Shown one piece after another: positions 35,365-44,662 of a stretch of 64,000 bases of DNA; within the stretch, counting starts at the first letter, position 1; every line of letters starts with the position of its first letter. The position numbers and the translations under genes are program-made. Below the pieces are notes generated by a model. That model made no database searches. It saw only the letters and a program-made list of their open reading frames with translations, and was not told the origin of the DNA. Origin of the DNA: an uncultured Candidatus Melainabacteria bacterium (GTDB taxonomy: Bacteria; Cyanobacteriota; Vampirovibrionia; Gastranaerophilales; Gastranaerophilaceae); the NCBI GenBank assembly GCA_934667125.1, contig CAKULF010000001.1, forward strand, positions 496,001-560,000. The letters run 5' to 3'.

Positions 35365-36660
35365 ATGGAATTTAACCCCGTTTTAATATCAATAATAGTT
35401 CTTTGCGTTTTGTGCGTGATGAAAATTAACGTCTTATTATCAATTATGATAAGCGCAATTATAGCAGGTGTTTTAGCCAAAATGCCATTGGATGAGATTA
35501 TGAATCTTTTTATTTCAGGCATGGGACAAAACTCTGAAACAGCGCTCAGCTATATCCTTTTAGGCACTCTTGCTGCCGCTATGACGCACACAGGGCTTGC
35601 TTCCATCATTGCAATAAAAATCTCATCTTTTATAAAAGATAATAAATATCTTCTTCTTGGGATTTTGGTTATAATTTCGGTTATGTCGCAAAACCTTATC
35701 CCTGTTCATATTGCGTTTATTCCGATTTTAATTCCGCCTTTGATTGGGCTAATGAATAAATTGAGTTTAGATAGACGTGCCGTGGCTTGCGCTATTGTTT
35801 TTGGCTTGAAAGCGCCATATATTGCAATTCCTGCGGGTTTTGGCTTGATTTTCCAAGGATTAATCGCAGATAACATAACTCAAAACGGCTTAACTGTTGT
35901 TAAAACTGAAGTCTGGAAATATAGTTGGATGTTGGGTTTTAGTATGTTTATTGCGCTTTTAATTGCAATTTTTATAACATATCGAAAACCAAGAAAATAC
36001 ATTATAGATGAAAGCGCTGAAATTAAAAAAGAGGCGCCGAAGTTTGAAAAGAAACATTTTATAACCCTTTTTGGCGCAATAATCACCCTTGTAATTCAAC
36101 TTATAAGCGGTTCACTTCCTTTAGGAGCGTTGGTTGGATTAATTGTTATATTTGGTTTTAGAGCGATTTCACACAAAAATATGGACTTTTTGATTAACGA
36201 AGGCGTTGGCTTAATGGGCTATATTGCTTTTGTAATGCTTGTTTGCGCAGGCTATGCTCTTGTTTTAAAGCAAACGGGCGGAATTGAAAGCTTAATGAAC
36301 AGCATTCTTCCAATGGTTGAACATTCTAAAATCCTTGCAACTCTTGCTATGCTTCTAATTGGGCTTTTAATTACAATGGGAATAGGTTCATCTTTTGGAA
36401 CTATCCCGATTTTAGCCGTTTTATTTGTTCCATTATGTGTAAAATTGGGCTTTTCAACCCCATTAATCATAATTGTTATGTGCGCAGCAGCAGCTTTAGG
36501 AGATGCCGGTTCGCCCGCTTCTGAAACAACTCTTGCTCCAACAAGCGGTTTAAATATTGATAATCAGCACAATCACATCAAAGATACTTGTATCCCGACG
36601 TTTTTGCACTTCAACTTAGCTTTAATTATAATGACATTAATTGCTGTTTATATTTTCTAA
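35365..36660 (+). CDS. YuiF-type Na+/H+ antiporter family membrane protein
   Basis: A 431-residue transporter with about ten transmembrane helices. The family features are the polar intramembrane segments LGTLAAAMTHTGLASI, SVMSQNLIPVHIAFIPILIP and the signature GDAGSPASETTLAPTSGLN near the C-terminus, followed by HNHIKDTCIPTF. It belongs to the ion-transporter superfamily that includes NhaC and YuiF; exchange of Na+ for H+ or an amino acid has been suggested for relatives. Last gene of the plus-strand run from 31162. Its stop overlaps a convergent small gene by 4 nt. Confidence 0.8.
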   Translation: MEFNPVLISIIVLCVLCVMKINVLLSIMISAIIAGVLAKMPLDEIMNLFISGMGQNSETALSYILLGTLAAAMTHTGLASIIAIKISSFIKDNKYLLLGILVIISVMSQNLIPVHIAFIPILIPPLIGLMNKLSLDRRAVACAIVFGLKAPYIAIPAGFGLIFQGLIADNITQNGLTVVKTEVWKYSWMLGFSMFIALLIAIFITYRKPRKYIIDESAEIKKEAPKFEKKHFITLFGAIITLVIQLISGSLPLGALVGLIVIFGFRAISHKNMDFLINEGVGLMGYIAFVMLVCAGYALVLKQTGGIESLMNSILPMVEHSKILATLAMLLIGLLITMGIGSSFGTIPILAVLFVPLCVKLGFSTPLIIIVMCAAAALGDAGSPASETTLAPTSGLNIDNQHNHIKDTCIPTFLHFNLALIIMTLIAVYIF

Positions 36661-36980
36661 GCAGCATAGCTTCTTTGAATTGATTTTTGCAATTGTTCTT
36701 TAACGCTTTGTTCTTCTTGCTCAATCATTTGAAGTTGCGTTTGATATCTTTGAAGTTGTAAATCCAATTGTTTTTCAGCCTGTTGCAAACGTTGTTTCTT
36801 TTGCTCAAGAGCTTTCATTTCAGGACTATCTTGTGCAAAATCGCTGCCAAGACCAATAATATCATTCAATTGAGAAGACAAATCCAATTTTGTCGTTGAA
36901 ACAAGTTGGATTTTATATTCCAAATCCGACCTATAGCTATTAATTTGTGCCAATCTCATTTGAGAAATTAAAATTCCCAT
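36657..36980 (-). CDS. Small coiled-coil hypothetical protein
   Basis: 107 residues, with no hydrophobic segment. After a short N-terminus (MGILISQMRLAQINSYRSD) the second half is a long Gln/Glu-rich coiled coil (KKQRLQQAEKQLDLQLQRY). It lies 2 nt after the basic protein at 36983-37252 and is probably co-translated with it. The shape is like small helical needle, chaperone or filament subunits, but I cannot name a family. Confidence 0.65.
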   Translation of the reverse strand: MGILISQMRLAQINSYRSDLEYKIQLVSTTKLDLSSQLNDIIGLGSDFAQDSPEMKALEQKKQRLQQAEKQLDLQLQRYQTQLQMIEQEEQSVKEQLQKSIQRSYAA

Positions 36981-36982
36981 AG

Positions 36983-37252
36983 TTATCTCATTTCGTTGAA
37001 TTTATTACCCCGAAGAAAAGTATGCTCGTTGTTTGCGGCTATAAGTTTCTCCATTTGGTTCAATTGACGCATTTGGTATCTTAGTTTATATTTAACCATC
37101 TTTCTTTTTTTGTTGATTGAAAGTGCGTCTTTCAAACCCGCAATAATCGACTTTTTAAGTACTTTTATAGGACTATTTCTTTTTAAATAATTTTTTGTGT
37201 AATTTAAAAAGGTTTTAAGTCGTTTTATACTAGCTTTTATCGATTGTTGCAA
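36983..37252 (-). CDS. Small strongly basic hypothetical protein with TTG start
   Basis: 89 residues, very rich in Lys and Arg (SINKKRKMVKYKLRYQMRQ). The start is TTG at 37252: an in-frame stop lies directly upstream and a GGGAG ribosome binding site sits 8 nt before it. The ribosome binding site lies in one arm of a short hairpin. First gene of a two-gene unit with the coiled-coil protein. A nucleic-acid or acidic-partner-binding role would fit the charge but is a guess. Confidence 0.6.
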   Translation of the reverse strand: MQQSIKASIKRLKTFLNYTKNYLKRNSPIKVLKKSIIAGLKDALSINKKRKMVKYKLRYQMRQLNQMEKLIAANNEHTFLRGNKFNEMR

Positions 37253-37259
37253 TTTAGAT

Positions 37260-37287
37260 ACTCCCTTTTTGTTTTTATTAAAGGAGT
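37260..37287 (-). promoter_or_regulatory. Leader hairpin that hides the ribosome binding site
   Basis: On the minus-strand transcript ACTCCTTT can pair with AAAGGGAGT (one bulge), with an 11-12 nt loop. The second arm contains the GGGAG ribosome binding site of the TTG-start gene, so translation could be controlled by folding. Confidence 0.35.
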
Positions 37288-37439
37288 TCTATAGTAATAA
37301 AAACAAAATAACTATGAAAATTGACTTTTGTTAACATTTATTTACAATTAATATACTACAAGAATAATATATTAACTATAATATTTTACGACACTATAGC
37401 TATTCAACTTTAAAAATTGATACATTTTGTAATATTTTT

Positions 37440-38300
37440 TTAGGATTTAATTTTATTTACAACTTCGCCCAATAAATCCATAGATTTTTCTAAAATATCT
37501 GAATTATACCAATCTGTAAAGCCGTCAAATTTTTCACTTAGTTCATCATCTGAAATCTTTGAATTAATCTCTATTTCAGCTTTTATAGACTTTTTAATTG
37601 ATTTAACGTTAGTATTATATAAGCCGATTTTGTTTGCTTTTTTCAATTCGGGAAGAGATTTTAATTCTGAATTTGCAACGAAAATTTTATCAACTTCTTC
37701 TAAATTATTTAAAGTCAAAATTTGATTTTTATTGTTTTCATCGCTTGAGCAAATAAATAAACTTTGAACTTGTTCTAAAGACTTCAAATCCTTGATAGGA
37801 CAGTCAATTATACAGATTTTATTTGCCTTTTCAAGATTATTCAATTCTTCCAATTTTGAATTTTGAGCAATTAAAGTATCAATTTCAACCAATTTAGGTA
37901 AAGTCTTTATAGCCGATTCATCCATATTAATTGAAATTGCTCTTTTTAATTTTGGAAGTTTTTTTAAGGTTTTATTGCAAACCAAAAGCCCAACCGCCTT
38001 TAATTCGGGCATTTGAACGATTTTTGTATCATCATACAATCTTATTTCTCTTGCTGCAACAAGAGGGAAGGTTGTTAAATTTGAATTTCTTGTATCAAAA
38101 CAACCCTCACAGATTGAAACATTTTTAATTAACTCATCTTCATCTATTCCAAGTTCTGAAAACGTAGTATTTTCGGGTTGATTATAGTTTGAAATAACGA
38201 TTTTATCTTTAAAAATCTTTGTTTGTATTCCATATTTATTGAATACGTCAATTGCCCATTGAATTTCACTTTTTACTGCTTCCACTTTTTTATCCTTCAA
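37440..38300 (-). CDS. Leucine-rich-repeat-like hypothetical protein
   Basis: 286 residues. From about residue 60 to 240 it is built of irregular 20-23 residue units with pattern L..LP.L..A..I.., such as TLKKLPKLKRAISI, AIKTLPKLVEIDTL, KLEELNNLEKANKI and ELKSLPELKKANKI. These look like short parallel-strand leucine-rich repeats. The N-terminal 55 residues and the C-terminal helix (SDILEKSMDLLGEVV) are separate. No signal peptide or membrane anchor. LRR proteins usually bind protein ligands. No family name can be given. Confidence 0.6.
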   Translation of the reverse strand: MKDKKVEAVKSEIQWAIDVFNKYGIQTKIFKDKIVISNYNQPENTTFSELGIDEDELIKNVSICEGCFDTRNSNLTTFPLVAAREIRLYDDTKIVQMPELKAVGLLVCNKTLKKLPKLKRAISINMDESAIKTLPKLVEIDTLIAQNSKLEELNNLEKANKICIIDCPIKDLKSLEQVQSLFICSSDENNKNQILTLNNLEEVDKIFVANSELKSLPELKKANKIGLYNTNVKSIKKSIKAEIEINSKISDDELSEKFDGFTDWYNSDILEKSMDLLGEVVNKIKS

Positions 38301-38367
38301 AAAATTATAAACCTTTACAAATTATTTAGTTCCCGAAAAAAACTTTTTATATCCTATATTTTAAAAA

Positions 38368-40593
38368 TTAATACTTATATGTAATTTTTTTGCCCTCGTT
38401 TATGCAATATAAATACTCGTTTTCAGCCAATTCATCAATTTTAAAATTAATTTCTTTTTCATATTTTCCATCTAAAACCAAATAATTTTTATTAAAAATA
38501 TCCAAATTATTAAAACAATCCTTATAATCGCCAAATAAAAACGCAAAATTTTGAGAAGTTTTGCATAAATATTTTGAAATTTCTGTTTCAAGATTTGGTC
38601 CGGCGGGGATAAATCTTGCTTTATTTTTCGGATTGGAAATAGTTGAAAAACTTCTCAACAAGCATATTCTAAGCTCATTTTTATATATTTCATATTCATT
38701 TAGGCCTTTTGTTAAAATTGAATTATTTTTAAAATTCACAAAATTTGCCATCGGAAAACAATTTGTTTTCAACTCAAACGGTTTTTTTGTCGGCATATTT
38801 TTAAATAATGAATAATTATAATCAATTTTTCTTTCAATAATTCCATAAGCGTCGGACGAAATTGTTTTATCAATATTGTCCTCTAAAACAAACACAGCTT
38901 GGATTTTATGGTTTTTCTTTTTATTGTTTATGGTTGAATTAAATTCTAAAAATTTTGAATGATTATTTAAATTTATATCGAGCGTGATATTTTTAAAATA
39001 CAATCTTAAAGTTGAAAGAATTTTTCCATCTTTTAAAATCTTGCTTTTAATTAATTTAATTTCAGTCGGATTTGAAGTTGGAGCATAGTTATAGCTATCG
39101 CCATCATCGGGCGTATCTATTAATTTAAAGTCGATTTTTTCTTTTGAAATTTTATTTAAAATTGTGATTTTTTGATTTTTCACTTTCAAGCAAATATAAT
39201 CATTTTCAATAGAGTTATCCGAAATTTTAACTTTTTTTATCGGTTTAACAACATTTAAAGTATTAAATTCCATAGATTTTGAACCGTCGATTTCAACTAT
39301 TTGAGTATAAAGCGGGGTTATTTCTTCTGTTATAGGTATTTTATACTCATCATATAAATAATTTTTAGGAAAAGCATTTTTCTTTGAAATTATTTGAGAA
39401 TTTTTAATTTTATAAGGCAAAGTCGCCTCAATAACCCTTAAATCAGCACTATTAGTTAAGTTCAAAACTCCGATTTTATCTTTTGTTTTATTGGAAATAT
39501 CATATTTTTTCTTAATATCGCCAATCATTTCATAATTTAGCGCATTTAAAATATTTTTGCATTTTTCAAATCTTGAATTAACACTTTTTGCCACTTCATC
39601 AATCGAACAGCCACAAATTCCATCGTGGGCGTGGTTTTTGATTAAAGTTTTATAGCAAAAATCAATATTTTTTTCATAACCCAATTTAAAATAATGATTA
39701 GTAGGTTCAATTATTTTCGACAATTTATTTTGAACATAATCATTTTCGATTTTTTGGGCAATATGCGCACTATAACAGCCTTGCAGGATATATGTATCAG
39801 AATTATCCAAAAATTCTATTTCATTTGTTTTGTTTTCAAATTTTGAATTTTTAAAATATTCAAACGGACTGGTCAAAATTATCTCATAATCATCCAAATA
39901 TTTATTAATTTCAGCAATTTTTTCATTTGCATTTTTCAAAATTCCCAAATGATCCGCCCCGATTGGAAGAAGAATGGAATTTTTTGAATATTTTGAAATT
40001 TTATCAATGCAAGTTTTGATGTTTTGAGCTTTCTTTTTAATTTCAATTTCAGAGTGGAAAAAGTCGTTAAAATAGCCCTGCACAAGCCAAGAAGTGTTAA
40101 CATTATTTTTTATAAAATTACAATTATTATTTATTTTTTTAGGGTTAACCCCTCTCCAAATAAGGGCTTTATCAATATTTTTCTTATTTAGCGCCAAGAA
40201 CGCTGAATTTGAAACCCCAAAAATATCCGCCATATAGCCAATATAATCTTTTTGACCATATTTTTTAGAAATTTCAAGCCCAATATCAATATTTTTAAGC
40301 ATTGAAGCAAAGTTTATCAAAAAACTATCCGCACAAACAAAATAAGGACCAATCGCCAATTTTTCTTCTTTAATCAGCTTTTTTATTGTATTTTCTTTTT
40401 CGGGTCTATATTTTAAATAGTCTAAAAGTGCTATCGTTTGCCCATCAAAATAGAAAAATGGAGCTTTTGAAGTTATTAATTCTTCAACAACACAATCAAA
40501 AACCTTTAATAACCGAAGATTAAAATCTTCTTTATCTCTATACCATTCTCTATCCCAATGGGTGTGCAAATAAGCATAAACTTTCTTTTTCAT
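38368..40593 (-). CDS. Glycoside hydrolase family 38 alpha-mannosidase-like protein
   Basis: A 741-residue cytoplasmic-looking enzyme (no signal peptide). The zinc-binding start YLHTHWDREWY is at residues 8-18. The nucleophile Asp region is YMADIFGVSN near residue 135, and later metal ligands are in KNHAHDGICGCSIDEV near 325. The C-terminal beta domains are present but divergent. The pattern is closest to bacterial GH38 enzymes such as mannosylglycerate hydrolase. Exact substrate (mannosides, mannosylglycerate) is inferred. The catalytic part is complete. Confidence 0.85.
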   Translation of the reverse strand: MKKKVYAYLHTHWDREWYRDKEDFNLRLLKVFDCVVEELITSKAPFFYFDGQTIALLDYLKYRPEKENTIKKLIKEEKLAIGPYFVCADSFLINFASMLKNIDIGLEISKKYGQKDYIGYMADIFGVSNSAFLALNKKNIDKALIWRGVNPKKINNNCNFIKNNVNTSWLVQGYFNDFFHSEIEIKKKAQNIKTCIDKISKYSKNSILLPIGADHLGILKNANEKIAEINKYLDDYEIILTSPFEYFKNSKFENKTNEIEFLDNSDTYILQGCYSAHIAQKIENDYVQNKLSKIIEPTNHYFKLGYEKNIDFCYKTLIKNHAHDGICGCSIDEVAKSVNSRFEKCKNILNALNYEMIGDIKKKYDISNKTKDKIGVLNLTNSADLRVIEATLPYKIKNSQIISKKNAFPKNYLYDEYKIPITEEITPLYTQIVEIDGSKSMEFNTLNVVKPIKKVKISDNSIENDYICLKVKNQKITILNKISKEKIDFKLIDTPDDGDSYNYAPTSNPTEIKLIKSKILKDGKILSTLRLYFKNITLDINLNNHSKFLEFNSTINNKKKNHKIQAVFVLEDNIDKTISSDAYGIIERKIDYNYSLFKNMPTKKPFELKTNCFPMANFVNFKNNSILTKGLNEYEIYKNELRICLLRSFSTISNPKNKARFIPAGPNLETEISKYLCKTSQNFAFLFGDYKDCFNNLDIFNKNYLVLDGKYEKEINFKIDELAENEYLYCINEGKKITYKY

Positions 40594-40798
40594 ATTAATA
40601 TTTTAAGTTTTTTTCTTTAGACAAAAAATACTATAAATGTTTGAATAAAATTTGAAAATTTCAAAAAATATCATACGAATATACGCATTTTTTTTGAATT
40701 ACATATTATAGATGAGTTTTAAAATTTAGAATGTTGTATTATAAAAACACAGAAGAAAGGATACCTTTTTAAATTTTTCCCCTAGTTTAAGAGTTTAT

Positions 40799-41053
40799 AT
40801 GATGAAAAAGAAAACAACCAAACAAACACTTGAAGAAGAAATTCTATCTTGCAAGAGCAAACTGAGAGCGCTTGCGCCTGAAATCGAAAAAGACGAAGAA
40901 AAATCTAAAGAATACAATAAAATTATCGTTCAAAAAGCTATTTTAATTGATAGATATAAAAAATTGTGCTACAAACCATCTTTAAAACAAAGAATTTTAG
41001 AAGCACTTAGCCCTAAAAAAGAAAAGCTAATCTGCGATTATTTTTTGACTTAG
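40799..41053 (+). CDS. Small hypothetical helical protein
   Basis: 84 residues, charged and predicted helical (TKQTLEEEILSCKSKLRALAPEIEK, in two pieces), with a possible coiled coil at 10-50. Starts ATG at 40799 followed by a second ATG. There is no good ribosome binding site directly upstream; an AAAGGA lies about 40 nt away within a small AAAGG/CCTTT hairpin. It ends 1 nt from the convergent repeat protein. The coding assignment rests on composition and fit only. Confidence 0.45.
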   Translation: MMKKKTTKQTLEEEILSCKSKLRALAPEIEKDEEKSKEYNKIIVQKAILIDRYKKLCYKPSLKQRILEALSPKKEKLICDYFLT

Positions 41054-41054
41054 T

Positions 41055-41912
41055 TTATAAAATCAAAGCTAAAATCATTAAAATAATTGAGCCTATTTGA
41101 AGTCCGGTTGAGGTAAATTTTTGAATTTTATTTGCTTCATAATATTTAGCTGTTTTTTGCGCATTAGCAGCAGCTTGAAGCCTTTGCATACGAAGAGTGT
41201 CGTCGTCTGATGAAAAATCTCTTTGGAAAATTTTTCTCTCTAATCTGTTCAACCTTAAACCAACAGGGTCTTGAGAATAGGTTTTATTGAAAATTACATA
41301 TTCAAGTCCTGAAATTTGAATATTAATTTCATTATCTTCATATTTTTTTTGCGAACCCATATATTTTTCAATATCATCCGTTGGCTGATACGGCTGTTCT
41401 ATGTGATAGTTTGGCTTTTGAGCTATTACATCTTTTTTAATAAATGCTTTCAATCTATCCGTTCTTGATGCCAAATCTCCGCTTTGATTTGAACCAAAGA
41501 TTTTCTTTTCAAGCCTTTCAATTCTTTTATAGATGTTTTCGCTATCATATTTTTGATTAAAAATTTGAAGTTCAAGCAAATCAATTTGAGGATAATTAAT
41601 ATCAGGAGCTTCTTGGGTTGCTAATTCCCAACTTTCTTTTTTGCTATCTTCCCAAGATTCAAAACCAAGCGCCTCGTTTATTTTTTTAATACGATTTTCG
41701 CTTGATAAATTTGTGTTTGTTTGTCCAAACACATTATTTTCAATTCTTGATAATCTTTTTGCTGCGTCATCTTTTTTATATTCAAAACCCCAAATAGAAT
41801 TTTCAATTCTTGCAATTTGGCTAATAGCAGGGCTAGTGTAGCCAAAAGCCAGATTTGAAAGCAACAAAAGCGTGATTATAACTATATTAAATTGTTTTAG
41901 GATTTTTTTCAT
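41055..41912 (-). CDS. Exported repeat protein with C-terminal membrane anchor
   Basis: 285 residues with a signal peptide (hydrophobic IVIITLLLLSNLAFG, cleavage probably after residue 24). Three related units of about 40-50 residues follow, each built as RLxRLExxIFG then a loop then a second RL motif: AAKRLSRIENNVFG, IYKRIERLEKKIFG and VGLRLNRLERKIFQ. The C-terminal 20 residues (GLQIGSIILMILALIL) are hydrophobic, so the protein may be anchored at the tail. Repeats of this kind occur in exported proteins of cyanobacteria and relatives; I recall this from general knowledge and cannot name a family. Function unknown. Confidence 0.65.
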   Translation of the reverse strand: MKKILKQFNIVIITLLLLSNLAFGYTSPAISQIARIENSIWGFEYKKDDAAKRLSRIENNVFGQTNTNLSSENRIKKINEALGFESWEDSKKESWELATQEAPDINYPQIDLLELQIFNQKYDSENIYKRIERLEKKIFGSNQSGDLASRTDRLKAFIKKDVIAQKPNYHIEQPYQPTDDIEKYMGSQKKYEDNEINIQISGLEYVIFNKTYSQDPVGLRLNRLERKIFQRDFSSDDDTLRMQRLQAAANAQKTAKYYEANKIQKFTSTGLQIGSIILMILALIL

Positions 41913-41969
41913 ATTGATATTATATCAACTGTTTAATGTTTTTTTCTTAAATGTAAGACTAATGAAACA

Positions 41970-43484
41970 TTATACTTTAGTCGCTGAATATTTTTCGACA
42001 AGTTGATTTGTTAAATTAACAAGAACTTCTTTATAGTGCTCACATTTTTCTTTTGTTTTTGCTTCAAAACGAAGTGTAAACACAGGTTCTGTGTTGCTTT
42101 GGCGAATTAGAGCGAAACCATCTTCAAAAATTAAACGAATACCATCAATTGTGATTGTATCTTTGATTTTTGAATTGAATAATTCATCTGAAATTGTTTC
42201 TTTAATTTCATTTAAAACGTCTTTTTTAAGCTCATTTGGGCATTTTAAGCGAACTTCGTCTGATAAAAATACTTTATTAAACGGTTCTAATAAATCCGTC
42301 AATTTAAAATCGGGGTTTTCTACTTTATTTTTTGCAATAATTTCAATTAATCTGCAACCAGCATAAATAGCATCATCATACCCAAAGTATCTGTCTTTAA
42401 AGAATGTATGACCTGACATTTCGCCTGCTAATAATGCTCCTGTTTCTTTCATTTTAGATTTAATATAGCCATGACCTGTTTTAGTCATAATCCCCGTTGC
42501 GCCAAGTCTTTCGATTTCATCATATAAAACTTGAGAACATTTAACTTCTGAAACAATAACAGGTTTTTCGCCGTGGATTGATAATGATTTTGTTAAATCT
42601 TGAGCATAAATTAAAAGAAGCTTGTCGCCCGTTATAATAGCGCCATCATTTGAAATTGCGCCAATTCTGTCGCTATCGCCATCAAATGCTATACCAACAT
42701 CGGCTTTTGTTTCAATTACTTTTTTTCTAATATCATCAAGGGTTTTAAGGTCAGATGGGTTTGGATGGTGGTTTGGGAAAGTTCCATCAGGTTCAGAATA
42801 TAATTCAACAACTTCGCAACCCAAATCACGATATAATTGCGGAGCAACAATTCCGCCCGTTGCATTGGCGCTATCTACTACAACTTTGATTTTTTTGCCG
42901 TTGTATTGACCAATCAAACCAAACATAGATGAAATTTTTGTTTGATAATTTGCAATAATATCATATTCTTTAACAATTCCGTTAACCGCTTGGCGATAGC
43001 CTGTTGAATTTTCTCTTGAAGAGATTGTATATTCTTTAACTTTTTTGATTTGTTCTTCGTTTAGGCTGTGTTTATTAAATGTCATTTTTAAGCCGTTATA
43101 TTCGCTTGGATTGTGCGAAGCAGTAACAATTAAAGCTCCCATAACTTTTCTGTTTTGAGTGTATTCGGCTTCAATTTGCGCAAATTCGCTATAATATCCA
43201 AGCGGAGTTGGAGCTAAGCCAAGGTCTAAAACATTAGCGCCCATTGAGGTTACGCCTTGAATAACCGCTCTTCTAAGCTCAGGAGAATGAGTTCTTGCGT
43301 CCATACAAACAGCAAACAATAAATCTCTTGCGCTTTTATTTTGATTTAGTTTTTTTAATTCTTCCAAAACAAAAGTAACATAACCCTTTGCAGCATAGAA
43401 AAACACTTCGCTATTAACTTCAGACGGAAATATTCCTCTGATATCGTTTTTTCCAAACGCTTTTGTATTTATTGTTTCTGACAT
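41970..43484 (-). CDS. Phosphomannomutase/phosphoglucomutase
   Basis: Alpha-D-phosphohexomutase of 504 residues that interconverts hexose 1- and 6-phosphates for sugar-nucleotide synthesis. The catalytic phosphoserine loop is TASHNPSEYNGLK near 123-135, the metal-binding loop is DGDSDRIGAI near 268, the sugar-binding loop is GEMSGHTFF near 355 and the phosphate-binding loop is RQSNTEPVFTLRFEA. A good AGGAGG site precedes the start. The mannose versus glucose choice is not resolved by sequence. Confidence 0.92.
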   Translation of the reverse strand: MSETINTKAFGKNDIRGIFPSEVNSEVFFYAAKGYVTFVLEELKKLNQNKSARDLLFAVCMDARTHSPELRRAVIQGVTSMGANVLDLGLAPTPLGYYSEFAQIEAEYTQNRKVMGALIVTASHNPSEYNGLKMTFNKHSLNEEQIKKVKEYTISSRENSTGYRQAVNGIVKEYDIIANYQTKISSMFGLIGQYNGKKIKVVVDSANATGGIVAPQLYRDLGCEVVELYSEPDGTFPNHHPNPSDLKTLDDIRKKVIETKADVGIAFDGDSDRIGAISNDGAIITGDKLLLIYAQDLTKSLSIHGEKPVIVSEVKCSQVLYDEIERLGATGIMTKTGHGYIKSKMKETGALLAGEMSGHTFFKDRYFGYDDAIYAGCRLIEIIAKNKVENPDFKLTDLLEPFNKVFLSDEVRLKCPNELKKDVLNEIKETISDELFNSKIKDTITIDGIRLIFEDGFALIRQSNTEPVFTLRFEAKTKEKCEHYKEVLVNLTNQLVEKYSATKV

Positions 43485-43563
43485 TTTTCCTCCTAAACCT
43501 CTTGATAAATTAAATTATACTATAAATAATGTAATTTAGCCGTTTTTTATGTAAAATAAAGTT

Positions 43564-44662
43564 ATGGAAGTTAATATTATTGAAGAATTAAAACAAAAAA
43601 TTTCAGCCCTTCATATTCGCTATGACGCTATAGAAAGGTGTCTTTGACACAAATAAGTTAAATACAGACCTTGCTGAAATTGAAGAAAAATTAAAAGACG
43701 AAAAAATTTGGCAAGACCAAAAACAATCTCTTGAACTTTCAAAAAATCAAAAAGAAATTAAAAACAAACTTGATAATCTGACTTCTTGGAAAAATATTCT
43801 TGAAGATAGCACTGTTGCGCTTGAATTACAGGATGAGAGCCTAATTAAAGAAACAAAAGAAAATCTAAAAAATCTTGAAAAACAGTTTAACCAATTTGAT
43901 TTAGAAAATATGTTAAATGGCGAATATGATAAAAATGACGCTATTTTAACCGTTAATTCAGGCGCAGGCGGAACAGACGCACAAGATTGGGCGGATATTT
44001 TGCTTAGAATGTACACTCGTTGGGCGCAATTAAAAAATTATAATGTTGAATTATTGGAAAAATCAGACGGAGATGAAGCAGGGATTAAATCTGCAACTTT
44101 AAAAATCTCAGGATTATATGCTTATGGCTATTCTAAAGCCGAAAAAGGAGTACACAGGCTCGTTAGAATTTCGCCATTTAATGCAAACGGAAAAAGGCAA
44201 ACAAGCTTTGCTTCCGTTGAGGTTTCGCCTTTGATTGAAAATTTTGAAAAAGAAATTGAAATAAAAAGCGATGAAATTGAAGTTGATACAATGCGCTCGG
44301 GCGGTGCTGGCGGTCAGAATGTTAATAAAGTTGAAACAGCGGTTAGAATTAGACATATTCCGACAGGAATAGTTGTAAAATGTCAGCAACAACGCTCTCA
44401 ACTTCAAAACAAAGAAACAGCTCTTCAAATGCTTGCTTCAAAGCTTTTGAGCTTAAAACAAGAAGAATACGAAAAGAAAATGGGTCAAATTAAAGGCAAA
44501 GTTATGGATGTCAATTTTGGCTCTCAAATCAGAAGCTATGTTTTTCATCCTTACAAAATGGTTAAAGACCACAGAACAGGCTTTGAAACAAGCGATGTAG
44601 ACTCTGTTTTAAATGGCGAGATTGATGGATTTATTGAGAGTTATTTAAGAAGCAGAATTTAA
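43564..44662 (+). CDS. prfB: Peptide chain release factor 2 with programmed +1 frameshift
   Basis: Release factor for TGA and TAA. The reading frame is ATG 43564 through CTT 43644, then skips T43645 and continues 43646-44662, giving 365 residues. The shift site is CTT TGA C with an internal GAAAGG Shine-Dalgarno three nt upstream, the known autoregulatory arrangement. The catalytic GGQ is in SGGAGGQNVNKVETA and the codon-reading SPF motif in RISPFNANGKRQ. Its presence indicates TGA is read as stop. The 3' end overlaps a convergent gene by 18 nt. Confidence 0.97.
43636..43648 (+). promoter_or_regulatory. RF2 frameshift signal
   Basis: Internal AAAGG followed by TGT, then CTT TGA C. The zero frame ends at the TGA at 43645-43647 and the +1 frame continues into the conserved RF2 body. 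Confidence 0.95.

Noticed and set aside
43621..43660. prfB as a broken gene because of the internal TGA
   Set aside because: CTT-TGA-C with an upstream Shine-Dalgarno is the known RF2 autoregulatory frameshift.
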